Of a stretch of 64,000 nt of DNA, positions 17,211-25,875 are shown piece after piece. The stretch lies in contig CANNFT010000008.1 of NCBI GenBank assembly GCA_947503895.1, positions 186,001-250,000 of the forward strand. Reading direction: 5' to 3'. Under the pieces are notes generated by a model. The model worked only from the letters and a program-made list of their open reading frames with translations. It had not been told where the DNA came from and made no database searches. The DNA comes from an uncultured Saccharospirillaceae bacterium (GTDB lineage Bacteria; Pseudomonadota; Gammaproteobacteria; Pseudomonadales; Oceanobacteraceae). Each line of letters opens with the position of its first letter. Positions within the stretch are counted from its first letter, which is position 1. Both the position numbers and the translations under genes were made by a program.

Positions 17211-18229
17211 TCGTTTGTCCTGGGCGGGGCACTTACAATAAAGAAGAGCTGGGTTATCTACAACGTTTTCATGTTGACCGATTACCCGCGTTATCATTTA
17301 TAGATGATTATCGGCGTGATATCGGTCAACCAACGGTGACCGAGCTGGACGCAAAAGAAAAATTCTCGTTTAAATTGCATACCTTGGGCGAGCACGCATC
17401 ACCTCTGATTTACGCCTGCGCCTTGGCGGATTTCTTAGCCATTAACGAAGAGCAATACAACATTGTTGCGTGTACGGGCAACTCAATGGGGTGGTACATA
17501 GCATTGAGTGTGGCCGGTGCGCTTTCTCACCATGACTCTATTGATCTTATTAATACAATGGGGTCCATGATGAAGCAGGGTTTAGTAGGCGGGCAAATTA
17601 TCTACCCCGCTATTGACGAACAGTGGCGCGTCATTCCAGGTAAAAAAGCGGCGCTTTTATCCTGTGTTGATAGTATTAATCAAGACCCTGCAAATGCCTT
17701 GTACTTATCCATCGATTTAGGCGGTTATTTGGTCTTGGCGGGCAATGAGTCCGGATTAAAAGCTTTTGAACACTCGGTTCCGCAGATTGAAGAACGTTTC
17801 CCCATGCGTTTATACAACCACGGTGCTTTTCATACACCGCTTATGCAGGAAATTTCTGAAAAAGGGTTTCAACAACTGCATGCTGTTCAGTTTCAAGCTC
17901 CGCAGATCCCGTTAGTCGATGGCCGAGGTGGTATTTGGACGTCATACAGCACCGACGGTGAAGCATTGAAGCAATACACGCTTGGGCATCAGGTCGTGGA
18001 ACCTTATGACTTTAGGCAAGCCTTGACCGTCAGCTTGAAAGAGTTCGCCCCAGACGTTGTACTAGTGCTTGGGCCGGGCAGTACATTGGGGAGCTCGGTT
18101 GCACAAACCATGATCGACATTGGCTGGCAGGGGCTGGACACCAAAGAAGCCTTCGTAGCGCGTCAAAAGACGGATCCCGTCATAATATCCATGGGAATGC
18201 CACAACAACGTGCTATGGCGATGATCTAA
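17192..18229 (+). CDS. FabD-like acyltransferase coupled to the E1 gene
   Basis: A 345-residue protein of the malonyl-CoA:ACP acyltransferase fold. The nucleophile motif is GNSMGWY (GxSxG, near residue 96) and the catalytic histidine is in NHGAFHTPLM (near 210); the C-terminal VVLVLGPGSTLGSS is typical of the fold. It is longer than FabD (about 310) and differs at the N-terminus (VVCPGRGTYNKEELGY instead of the usual FPGQGSQ opening). It starts within the E1 gene, with AGGAG just upstream, so translation is coupled. The real FabD should lie in a fab cluster elsewhere; this one may load an acyl group linked to the E1 reaction onto a carrier (inference). Confidence 0.8.
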   Translation: MEKRAIVVCPGRGTYNKEELGYLQRFHVDRLPALSFIDDYRRDIGQPTVTELDAKEKFSFKLHTLGEHASPLIYACALADFLAINEEQYNIVACTGNSMGWYIALSVAGALSHHDSIDLINTMGSMMKQGLVGGQIIYPAIDEQWRVIPGKKAALLSCVDSINQDPANALYLSIDLGGYLVLAGNESGLKAFEHSVPQIEERFPMRLYNHGAFHTPLMQEISEKGFQQLHAVQFQAPQIPLVDGRGGIWTSYSTDGEALKQYTLGHQVVEPYDFRQALTVSLKEFAPDVVLVLGPGSTLGSSVAQTMIDIGWQGLDTKEAFVARQKTDPVIISMGMPQQRAMAMI

Positions 18230-18400
18230 CCTTATAACCTGCGGTAACATAGCGCGACCGGTTTATTGGGAATGACTTTATCGTGCCTTTTTCATGCTGA
18301 TGATCTGTCATGGGAAGCGCCTACGTTGTAAGGTATCGCCTAGGCCTAGAATTTGTTAGGCTTTGGACATGACTAACATTCATTTATCCAGTGAGCGAAT

Positions 18401-18817
18401 ATGGCCAAGCAGTTTTTAGCTTCCGCAGAAAAAGTCCTGCTGGGACTAAAGCAGGAACGAGCCGAAACACAGGATATGATCAAAACCTTTTTCGGCTTGC
18501 TGACCCAAAAATTACCCCATGGTCGTGTGCCGGAGGACCATGAGGTAGAAGCAGCGATCGAGCAACTTAAAGATGTTCATCGTATGGCAGGCCTTTTAGT
18601 GGTGGCAACGTTACCCGGTAGTGTGGTGACCTTACCTGCGTTAATTAAATTGGGTCGTCGTTTCGGTGTTGAAGTGTTACCAAGCGCTTTTAAGAAAGTA
18701 GAAGACGTCGAAGTGATTGAAGAGGCTTTTGATCTATCAGCGGAGCAAACACGTCAAATTCAAGAAGGGCATAGTGAAGCTACGTATAAGGAAGACGCCT
18801 CTCGGCCAAAATCTTAA
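18401..18817 (+). CDS. short LETM1-like protein
   Basis: A 138-residue protein whose middle resembles the LETM1 domain: DVHRMAGLLVVATLPGSVVTLPALIKLGRRFGVEVLPSAFKK is split here as a hydrophobic helix around ATLPGSVVTLP and the LPSAF motif. The N-terminal third is a charged helical region and the C-terminus is acidic. Mitochondrial LETM1 is a cation/proton antiport-related membrane protein, but these bacterial short forms have no assigned role. It is a single gene with a strong terminator 13 bases after its stop. Confidence 0.65.
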   Translation: MAKQFLASAEKVLLGLKQERAETQDMIKTFFGLLTQKLPHGRVPEDHEVEAAIEQLKDVHRMAGLLVVATLPGSVVTLPALIKLGRRFGVEVLPSAFKKVEDVEVIEEAFDLSAEQTRQIQEGHSEATYKEDASRPKS

Positions 18818-18830
18818 TTTTTAAATAGCC

Positions 18831-18861
18831 AAAACCGAATCCAACGATTCGGTTTTTTTTT
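18831..18861 (+). terminator. rho-independent terminator after the LETM1-like gene
   Basis: AAAACCGAATC, loop CAAC, GATTCGGTTTTTTTTT: an 8-9 base-pair stem followed by a run of T on the + strand. Confidence 0.9.
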
Positions 18862-18910
18862 GCTAAATTAAATTGGCAGGGCATATATTTTCACCGTGAA
18901 GCTATTCACT

Positions 18911-19213
18911 TTAGCCTGCGAGCACTTGCGATAACCGTTTGGCTTCTTCGGCATTGAACATCACATATCCCATGGGAATATTTAAATCCAAACTGGCAAT
19001 CATGTCATTGGCAGCCTCCTCTCCAAAACCGCCGCATAACTCCACGACCTGCACACCATCCTTGGCGAGTGTTCGTGCAGCTTGTTTGGCTTGTTCTATA
19101 GAGCTCACTCCGATCACACGAGTCTCAAAAATATCGCTTTTCATAACATGAAAATGTTGGTCTGGATGGTATCCAGGCGCCAACACAATAAATCCATAGT
19201 TGAGTATTTTCAT
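18911..19213 (-). CDS. DUF6506 family protein
   Basis: A 100-residue protein of a small alpha/beta family (DUF6506). The family phrases are IVLAPGYHPDQH near the N-terminus, VIGVSSIEQAKQAARTLAKDGVQVVELCGGFGEEAA and the end IPMGYVMFN. The conserved ELCGGFG loop suggests ligand or substrate binding, but no function is known. It stands alone, convergent with the LETM1-like gene. Confidence 0.72.
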   Translation of the reverse strand: MKILNYGFIVLAPGYHPDQHFHVMKSDIFETRVIGVSSIEQAKQAARTLAKDGVQVVELCGGFGEEAANDMIASLDLNIPMGYVMFNAEEAKRLSQVLAG

Positions 19214-19319
19214 CGTTATTCTGTTCCTTAGAATTTTGGCGCTGGGGCCTTAGAAGCCAAAAACTTCTCAGGCATTGCGCAACACGGCATTCACCGAGTA
19301 CCGCTGCACCAAATTTTTA

Positions 19320-20432
19320 TTATTTTGGTTTGTCCAATGACGCGACATCCTTAGCCTGAACGTTTTGCTGCGCCATAATATTTTGCGCCATAGCTTGATC
19401 ACCTTCCTCTAAAGGGATGGCTTGTTGCTCAGGTATAGCTTCCGCTTGAAGTTGTAGCTTCGTCAATAGTGCAAAATGATCAGACCCAAAACTCGGCAAA
19501 CGCTGAATATTGATCAATTTAAAGTGGTGGCTGTGAAATAAGTGATCCAGTGGCCAGCGCATAAACCAATATTTGGCGTTATAAGTGTTATGCATACCGC
19601 GACCCACACGAGGGTCCAATAGCCCACTGACCTTTCTAAATAATCGTGTGCTGTGTGACCAGGCGACGTCGTTCAAATCCCCTGTCACTATCGTCGGCGT
19701 ATTAGAGGTGGCAACGGTTCGGGCGACCATCATCAGTTCGGCGTCTCGCTCTTCTGATGATTCATTCTCGGTGGGACTGGGCGGGGCGGGGTGTAAAAAA
19801 TGTGCGTTGATTCGATGCCCTTCAGCAATATGAATGACGGTATGCATGGAGGGTACATCGTCTTCTACTAGGAATTGAGTTTGGCTTTCTGATAACGGAA
19901 CTTTGGCGTAAACGTGCATGCCGTAAAGGTTATCCAGTGGACACTTAATACTGTATGGGTAATTTTTTTCCAAACTATCTAGGTGTGACTGCCACCAATT
20001 GTCGGATTCTAACGTAACAAAAATATCGGGCTGATGCTGTTTTATCAGATCAATGAGCCCTTTCGCGTTTTTATTGGGCGTGAGGACATTTGCAGTGAGA
20101 ATACTAATCGTTGCCACGTTGTGTGATGAGTTTATTACGGAGGGTGCAGCTTTGACTTCTACCGGAAAAAGAGGGGTGTAGGGCGTAATCCACCATAATT
20201 GATACAGTAAACAACTGATCGCAACTGCAAGCAGTCCCCAGCTGGATAGATGACTTAGATCCAAAAAAGTCAATTGAAAAAGTATAAGCGTAAACGTCAC
20301 TACAGAAAATTGGAGTCTCGGGAAATCGAAGCCGCGCACGTACCAAGCTTCGTATTTTAGCATGGGAACCAATGTAAACACGGCCATCACAGAAGTGATG
20401 ATTGCAATAATTGTAAAGACCAAAGGATACAA
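19320..20432 (-). CDS. membrane-anchored endonuclease/exonuclease/phosphatase family protein
   Basis: A 370-residue protein with three hydrophobic segments in the first ~80 residues, followed by an endonuclease/exonuclease/phosphatase domain. Catalytic motifs are ILTANVLTPNKN (Asn), FVTLESDNWW (Glu), IVTGDLNDVAWS (Asp/Asn) and the final GSDHFALL (Asp/His). Members include nucleases and phosphodiesterases of lipids or sugars; the YafD/YbhP group is closest by layout. The C-terminal 40 residues are Gln/Ala rich. The start is uncertain: TTG at 20432, or ATG at 20387 inside the first membrane segment. Confidence 0.8.
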   Translation of the reverse strand: MYPLVFTIIAIITSVMAVFTLVPMLKYEAWYVRGFDFPRLQFSVVTFTLILFQLTFLDLSHLSSWGLLAVAISCLLYQLWWITPYTPLFPVEVKAAPSVINSSHNVATISILTANVLTPNKNAKGLIDLIKQHQPDIFVTLESDNWWQSHLDSLEKNYPYSIKCPLDNLYGMHVYAKVPLSESQTQFLVEDDVPSMHTVIHIAEGHRINAHFLHPAPPSPTENESSEERDAELMMVARTVATSNTPTIVTGDLNDVAWSHSTRLFRKVSGLLDPRVGRGMHNTYNAKYWFMRWPLDHLFHSHHFKLINIQRLPSFGSDHFALLTKLQLQAEAIPEQQAIPLEEGDQAMAQNIMAQQNVQAKDVASLDKPK

Positions 20433-20902
20433 CCCAAGTACATGAAAGAGCTTTGATTATCCTGAGATTCGTCCGTGATGTCTAATCTCCCATCTCTATA
20501 TGCCGGTTCGTCAGTGTTTACTCGTTGTAATGCACACCACGTGCTTATTTATTTCAAATCCCGACATGAAAGAAGGGGAATTTACCATGTGCACTCAATG
20601 CAAAGACGGCCTATGGATTCGATATTGAAACCCAACATCAAGGGTGCGCTTCTCGACGATCGAATCTTGACTCGAAGCAACCTGTCTAATGCGAGGGCTT
20701 GTTAATCTGGATCAGTTTTCCACAATGACGAGTGAAGTGAATGATATTTATTCGGGCTAAAACCGACTAATTCATCGGTTGTAATGCTAAAGACGTGTTT
20801 TTCAAATTGAAAACTGGATTGAATGTTGAATCCAGCCTGTCTATTCCTAAATGTGTTATTAACCATGCCCTCCACAAAAACAATAAAATAAGGAAATACA
20901 GC
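20433..20902. other. divergent promoter region upstream of glpF
   Basis: About 470 bases between the phosphatase-family gene and glpF. A 76-codon frame at 20475-20705 has no ribosome binding site and an implausible composition, so it was not called. No clear GlpR operator was found. Confidence 0.45.
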
Positions 20903-21742
20903 ATGATGACAGATAAACCCACTTTATTTGGCGAATGCATAGCAGAGTTTATTGGCACGGGACTGCTCATCTTTTTTGGTGTGGGATGTGTGGCATCCTT
21001 GGTTCTTCTCAATGCTGATTTCGGTCAATGGGAAATCAGTATCACGTGGGGAATGGCCGTTGCCATTGCCATTTATGTCACCGCTGGCGTTTCGGGTGCG
21101 CACATCAACCCTGCTGTGACATTAGCACTGGCTACGTTCTGCGGGTTTGATAAACGAAAAGTGATTCCATTCATCGTTGCTCAAGTCGCGGGGGCATTTG
21201 TGGCTGCGGCGCTGGTGTATTTTTTGTTTGCACCTTTTTTCGTTGAATGGGAAATGGTCAACGGCGTCACGCGTGGCAGCAGTGAAAGTTTGGCGACCGC
21301 TGGAATCTTCTCTACTTATCCCAATAACTTGCTCAGTATTCCGCAGGCATTTGCAGTTGAATTAGCGATCACCGCTGTTTTAATGATGGGCGTTTTGGCA
21401 TTGACAGACGACGCAAATATTGGCCCCAAAGGCGTTGGTGCAGCATTATTAATTGGTTTGTTGGTGGCGGTTATTGGTGCCTCTTTAGGCCCGTTAACGG
21501 GATTTGCGATGAATCCAGCGCGTGATTTTGGCCCTAAATTCTTTGCTTTTGTTGCAGGTTGGGGAGAAGTTGCCATGACGGGTGACAAAGATATTCCTTA
21601 TTTCTTAGTTCCGATATTGGGGCCCATCGTTGGTGCGCAAATTGGCGCTTGGATTTATACCCGATTAATCGCCACTCAATTACCGGGCAGCGAAGTAGAA
21701 GCCCCGTTAGATGTGGTAACGGAAGCCTCCGCATCTGAATAA
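20903..21742 (+). CDS. glpF: glycerol uptake facilitator (aquaglyceroporin)
   Basis: A 279-residue inner-membrane channel of the MIP family that lets glycerol diffuse into the cell. Both half-helix signatures are present: GAHINPAVTLA near residue 68 and FAMNPARDFGP near 203; the Asp after the second NPAR marks a glycerol facilitator rather than a strict water channel. Six membrane helices are visible. The ATG at 20903 has AAGGAA upstream; a longer frame from 20795 would add 36 non-homologous residues. The C-terminal ~25 residues are acidic. It is followed 78 bases later by glpK, and the two form the usual uptake and trapping pair. Confidence 0.94.
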   Translation: MMTDKPTLFGECIAEFIGTGLLIFFGVGCVASLVLLNADFGQWEISITWGMAVAIAIYVTAGVSGAHINPAVTLALATFCGFDKRKVIPFIVAQVAGAFVAAALVYFLFAPFFVEWEMVNGVTRGSSESLATAGIFSTYPNNLLSIPQAFAVELAITAVLMMGVLALTDDANIGPKGVGAALLIGLLVAVIGASLGPLTGFAMNPARDFGPKFFAFVAGWGEVAMTGDKDIPYFLVPILGPIVGAQIGAWIYTRLIATQLPGSEVEAPLDVVTEASASE

Positions 21743-21820
21743 ATCATCAACAAACATTTTTTTGATGAATGGGCGAAACTCGTACAGAAAAGTAAAAAAA
21801 ATAATAACAAGGGGAAAAAT

Positions 21821-23308
21821 ATGACCAAAAAATACGTTATTGCATTAGATCAGGGGACCACATCATCACGCGCAATTGTGTTTGATCATGCCGGAAAAAT
21901 AAAAGGTGTTGCACAGCGTGAGTTTACCCAAATTTACCCGCAGGCGGGTTGGGTTGAACACGATCCAATGGAGATCTGGGCTACGCAAAGTTCTGTATTA
22001 ACGGAAGTATTGGCTCAACATAATATTAAACCAGATCAAATTGCTTCAATTGGCATTACCAACCAACGCGAAACCACGGTCGTATGGGATAAGACAACAG
22101 GTGAACCGATTTATAATGCCATTGTTTGGCAATGTCGTCGCACCGCTGATATGTGCGATGAACTGAAAGCCAACGGGCATGTAGACTATGTTCGCGATAA
22201 TACCGGTTTGGTGCTCGATGCGTATTTTTCCGGTACTAAAGTTAAATGGATTCTGGACAACGTTGAAGGCGCACGAGATAAAGCCATGAAGGGTGAGTTG
22301 TTGTTTGGCACCATCGATACGTGGTTGGTGTGGAAGCTGACCCACGGTAAAGTTCATGCCACCGATTACACCAATGCTTCCCGTACCATGTTGTTCAATA
22401 TCCACAAGTTGGAATGGGACGAACATTTAATGGATATTCTGTCTATTCCTGCATCCATGTTGCCTGAAGTGAAGCCTTCCAGCACCGTTTACGGTACGGC
22501 GCACATCGCGGGTGATCACGATACCGCCATTCCGATTGCCGGTATTGCTGGTGATCAGCAGGCCGCTTTATTTGGTCAATTATGCTTTAAACCCGGAATG
22601 GCGAAAAATACATATGGCACGGGTTGCTTTATGTTAATGAATACCGGTGATCATGCCGTTAAATCCCAAAACGGATTACTCACGACGCTGGCAGTAGGCA
22701 GTCAAGGCGAAGTGAACTACGCGCTCGAAGGAGCGGTGTTCATGGGGGGCGCGACCATTCAGTGGTTGCGAGATGAGTTGGGATTAATTCGAGATGCCGC
22801 TGATTCGGAATATTTTGCGAGTAAAGTGGAATCTACGGATGGTGTTTATCTGATTCCTGCTTTTGTTGGGTTGGGTGCCCCGTATTGGGATCAGCGTGCG
22901 CGCGGTACGATCGTGGGGATGACACGCGGAACCAACCGCAATCACATCATCCGAGCGGCTTTAGAATCGATTGCATATCAATCACGTGACTTACTGGACG
23001 CCATGCAAAGCGATGCAGGAATCGAATTAAGTGGTTTAAGGGTAGACGGTGGTGCAGTCGCCAATAGTTTACTGATGCAGATTCAAGCAAATCTAGTGGG
23101 CAAACCAGTAGAGCTGCCAGAAGTAACGGAAACAACCGCACTGGGTGCTGCATTTTTAGCAGGGCTTGCGGTGGGTTTTTGGAGCAGCACAGACGAACTG
23201 GAAGACATTTATCAGTTGGATAAACAGTATGAATCTGAAATTTCTGAAGAAGAGCGTAAGACGCTATACAGTGGTTGGCAGCAGGCAGTGGAGAAGTTGA
23301 TCCATTAA
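21821..23308 (+). CDS. glpK: glycerol kinase
   Basis: ATP:glycerol 3-phosphotransferase that traps glycerol as sn-glycerol-3-phosphate. The 495-residue length is normal. The N-terminal ATP-binding loop is DQGTTSSRAIVFD, followed by TNQRETTVVWDK and AIVWQCRRT. The second FGGY domain contains GTGCFMLMNTG, VFMGGATIQWLRDELGL, and AYQSRDLLDAM before DGGAVANSLLMQ and TTALGAAFLAGLAVGFW. The ribosome binding site is AAGGGGAAAA. It is in an operon with glpF and ends at a strong terminator; no glpD or glpR is seen nearby. Confidence 0.96.
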   Translation: MTKKYVIALDQGTTSSRAIVFDHAGKIKGVAQREFTQIYPQAGWVEHDPMEIWATQSSVLTEVLAQHNIKPDQIASIGITNQRETTVVWDKTTGEPIYNAIVWQCRRTADMCDELKANGHVDYVRDNTGLVLDAYFSGTKVKWILDNVEGARDKAMKGELLFGTIDTWLVWKLTHGKVHATDYTNASRTMLFNIHKLEWDEHLMDILSIPASMLPEVKPSSTVYGTAHIAGDHDTAIPIAGIAGDQQAALFGQLCFKPGMAKNTYGTGCFMLMNTGDHAVKSQNGLLTTLAVGSQGEVNYALEGAVFMGGATIQWLRDELGLIRDAADSEYFASKVESTDGVYLIPAFVGLGAPYWDQRARGTIVGMTRGTNRNHIIRAALESIAYQSRDLLDAMQSDAGIELSGLRVDGGAVANSLLMQIQANLVGKPVELPEVTETTALGAAFLAGLAVGFWSSTDELEDIYQLDKQYESEISEEERKTLYSGWQQAVEKLIH

Positions 23309-23328
23309 TTTGCTAATCGTCTAGCTCG

Positions 23329-23360
23329 AAAAATGGCTCTGTTCGTACAGAGTCATTTTT
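23329..23360 (+). terminator. rho-independent terminator after glpK
   Basis: AAAAATGGCTCTGT and ACAGAGTCATTTTT form a long stem around TCG, with A and T tracts on both sides, so it may act for both glpK and the converging YciI gene. Confidence 0.85.
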
Positions 23361-23384
23361 CAGCGGTGGCAATCCTAAAGCACA

Positions 23385-23675
23385 TCAGGCTTCAATTAAA
23401 TGAGCCAATGCTTCGGACGACTTTGTCGGCGTGATTTCGGTAATATCATAACGGGCCAGCGCTTCTCGATAAAACGGGTCCTTTTTTAATAAATCATCTA
23501 ATACGGCTCGATTGTTTACCGTCGCGAGAATGACACCGCCGGTTCTGGGTTCTTTTCTACCGGAAAGTTGAAAGTGTCCGAGTTCATATTGCTTGTTTAA
23601 GAAATTGATGTGCTCTTCGATAAACAGATCAACTTGTTCAAGTGGTTTGATGTACGTCAAAGAAACGATAAACAA
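23385..23675 (-). CDS. YciI family protein
   Basis: A 96-residue protein of the YciI-like family (ferredoxin-like fold, often dimeric). Typical residues are MFIVSLTYIKPLEQVDLFIEEHINFL with the conserved His, GHFQLSGRKEPRTGGVIL with the conserved Ser-Gly-Arg region, and KKDPFYREALARYDITEITP. The family has a putative His/Asp active site and one dechlorinating relative, but the general role is unknown. It is convergent with glpK and divergent from purT. Confidence 0.88.
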   Translation of the reverse strand: MFIVSLTYIKPLEQVDLFIEEHINFLNKQYELGHFQLSGRKEPRTGGVILATVNNRAVLDDLLKKDPFYREALARYDITEITPTKSSEALAHLIEA

Positions 23676-23843
23676 AGTAGCCCCTTTTTTTATGTAGTAG
23701 TTTTAGTGTCCATCGACGCGGAAAAGCGATTGCGTATCGCCAAACGTTCGCATTGCCGACAAGTATCCTTTTTAATGCCTTCATCTTCCTTCCTATGCTA
23801 AATTCTTGCAAGTGATTACATTTGGATTTGAGGTCTGATCAAT

Positions 23844-25028
23844 ATGTCAGTTTCAGTGGGAACACCGCTTTCGTCGACTGCCAAGCGCGTATTGCTTTGT
23901 GGTGCAGGGGAACTAGGTAAAGAAGTAGCCATCGAATTACAGCGCTTAGGTGTTGAGGTCATTGCAGTGGATCGTTACGAAAATGCTCCGGCTATGCAGG
24001 TGGCTCATCGCTCGCACGTGATCAATATGTTAGATGGTCAGGCATTACGCAAGGTAATAGAGCAGGAAAAGCCGGATCTGATCGTACCTGAAATCGAAGC
24101 CATCGCGACAGATACGTTGGCTGACTTAGAAACTGAAGGCTTTACCGTCATCCCTACCGCCAAAGCGACACAGCTAACCATGAACCGTGAAGGTATTCGT
24201 CGGTTGGCTGCGGAAGAATTAGGGTTGAAGACCAGTGCCTATGTCTTTGCGGGAGATAAAGCAGAGTATTTATCGGCTGTTGAAAAAATTGGCTTTCCGT
24301 TTGTGGTCAAACCCATCATGAGTTCATCTGGTAAGGGACAGTCACTGGTGAAAACCTTAGAGAGCGTGGATGCCGCATGGGAATATGCTCAAAAAGGTGG
24401 ACGAGCAGGTAAAGGGAAAGTTATCGTCGAAGGTTTTGTGGATTTCGATTACGAAATCACTTTGCTAACCGTTAGGCACCGCGACGGAACCTCATTTTGT
24501 GCGCCTATTGGACATAGACAAGCAGGTGGAGACTATCAAGAGTCTTGGCAGCCGCAGGCCATGTCCGCTGCGGCATTGGAAAGTGCGCAGAATATGGCAG
24601 AAAAAGTGACGACTGCTTTGGGCGGTAAAGGGTTGTTCGGCGTTGAATTATTCGTGAAGGGCGATGAAGTGATTTTTAGTGAAGTTTCGCCACGGCCACA
24701 TGATACCGGCTTGGTGACGCTCATATCCCAAGAACTTTCTGAATTTGCGTTACATGCTCGCGCAATTTTGGACTTGCCGATTCCAGATATTAAGCAGCTT
24801 GGACCTTCAGCAAGCAGCGTGATTTTAGTGAGTGGCGAAAGTCAGCACGTGCAGTTTTCAAATTTAGACGTAGCCTTGTCTGCGGTAGATACGCAAATTC
24901 GATTGTTCGGAAAACCTGAGGTGCAAGGGACTCGAAGAATGGGTGTGGCACTGGCGAAAGGGGAAACGGTTGAGTCTGCAAAAGAAAAAGCCATTCGCGC
25001 ATCAACGGCGGTGAAAGTGACGTTATAG
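23844..25028 (+). CDS. purT: formate-dependent phosphoribosylglycinamide formyltransferase
   Basis: ATP-grasp enzyme of purine synthesis that converts GAR, formate and ATP to formyl-GAR, the folate-independent alternative to PurN. The 394-residue length matches E. coli PurT (392). Visible marks are the N-terminal LLCGAGELGKEVAIELQRLGV, EIEAIATDTL, the ATP-grasp segments FVVKPIMSSSGKGQS and KVIVEGFVDFDYEITLLTVR, the metal-binding FGVELFVKGDEVIFSEVSPRPHDTG, and the C-terminal RRMGVALAKGE. It starts 168 bases downstream of the divergent YciI gene and precedes the amidotransferase gene by 63 bases. Confidence 0.96.
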   Translation: MSVSVGTPLSSTAKRVLLCGAGELGKEVAIELQRLGVEVIAVDRYENAPAMQVAHRSHVINMLDGQALRKVIEQEKPDLIVPEIEAIATDTLADLETEGFTVIPTAKATQLTMNREGIRRLAAEELGLKTSAYVFAGDKAEYLSAVEKIGFPFVVKPIMSSSGKGQSLVKTLESVDAAWEYAQKGGRAGKGKVIVEGFVDFDYEITLLTVRHRDGTSFCAPIGHRQAGGDYQESWQPQAMSAAALESAQNMAEKVTTALGGKGLFGVELFVKGDEVIFSEVSPRPHDTGLVTLISQELSEFALHARAILDLPIPDIKQLGPSASSVILVSGESQHVQFSNLDVALSAVDTQIRLFGKPEVQGTRRMGVALAKGETVESAKEKAIRASTAVKVTL

Positions 25029-25091
25029 ATTCAAACTTATGGGCATGTTCAGTCTGAAATGCCCGACATTGCATAAAAGGAAAGTGCTGTG

Positions 25092-25793
25092 ATGAACTCT
25101 GTTCGAATCGCCTTGGTGGGTGAATACTCAGATGCTGTAATAGCCCACAGAGCCATTAACCAAACGTTTGAGCTATTGCAACTGGAAGGCAAACAAATAA
25201 TCGGTGAGTGGCTGCCGACGGATTCAATAGACGCCTCAAATAAGCTAACGGGTTTTGATGGCATTTGGGTTGTGCCTGCCAGTCCGTACGCAAGCTTACA
25301 AGGGGCTTTGACAGCTATTGAATACGCACGGACGCAAAACGTGCCTTTCTTTGGCAGCTGCGGTGGATTTCAGCACGCGATCTTGGAGTATTGTGTGAAT
25401 GTACTTGGTTGGAGCGATGCTGCGCACGCAGAAATTCATAACGATGGGAAGGGCACTCAGGTCATATCCAAACTGGTTTGCTCTCTCGTTGAACAAGCCG
25501 AGGAATTAAAGCTGGAGAGCAATTCCATTCTTTCCCAAGCTTACCATTCGTTAGCGATATCCGAATCTTACCATTGCAGTTACGGACTTAATCCAGAACA
25601 CAAACAAGCTTTGTTTGAGAAAGGATTGCAGCCTGTTGCTTCAAATGAAGCGGGTGAAACTCGAGCCATTGAATTGAAGGGTCACCCATTCTTTACCGCG
25701 ACACTCTTTCAGCCCGAGCGAAGCAGTTTAAAAGGTGTGATATCACCAATTGTGTCTGCTTTTATTCATGCGGCTGCAAACAGCATGAGTTAA
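25092..25793 (+). CDS. class I glutamine amidotransferase-like protein (CTP synthase C-terminal-related)
   Basis: A 233-residue protein of the triad glutamine amidotransferase fold, of the kind annotated as CTP synthase C-terminal region-related (seleno)protein. The nucleophile elbow is FFGSCGGFQHAILEY, with Cys where some relatives carry selenocysteine, and the second catalytic region is TATLFQPERSSL. It lacks any synthetase domain. The ATG at 25092 has AAGGAAAG eight bases upstream; a GTG three bases earlier is possible. It follows purT closely and ends at a strong terminator, so cotranscription with purT is likely; the partner reaction is unknown. Confidence 0.82.
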   Translation: MNSVRIALVGEYSDAVIAHRAINQTFELLQLEGKQIIGEWLPTDSIDASNKLTGFDGIWVVPASPYASLQGALTAIEYARTQNVPFFGSCGGFQHAILEYCVNVLGWSDAAHAEIHNDGKGTQVISKLVCSLVEQAEELKLESNSILSQAYHSLAISESYHCSYGLNPEHKQALFEKGLQPVASNEAGETRAIELKGHPFFTATLFQPERSSLKGVISPIVSAFIHAAANSMS

Positions 25794-25796
25794 TAA

Positions 25797-25832
25797 AATA
25801 AGGCCCATTATTTGAAAGATAATGGGCCTTAT
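25797..25832. terminator. bidirectional terminator hairpin
   Basis: AATAAGGCCCATTAT and ATAATGGGCCTTATT form a perfect 15-base-pair stem around a six-base loop between the convergent amidotransferase and corB genes. Confidence 0.85.
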
Positions 25833-25875
25833 TGATGTGCTTAGAAAGTCGAAAACGACAGTGAAACGCGAAAAA

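Noticed and set aside
20475..20705. 76-codon ORF upstream of glpF
   Set aside because: No ribosome binding site, no family feature, odd composition; located in a divergent promoter region.
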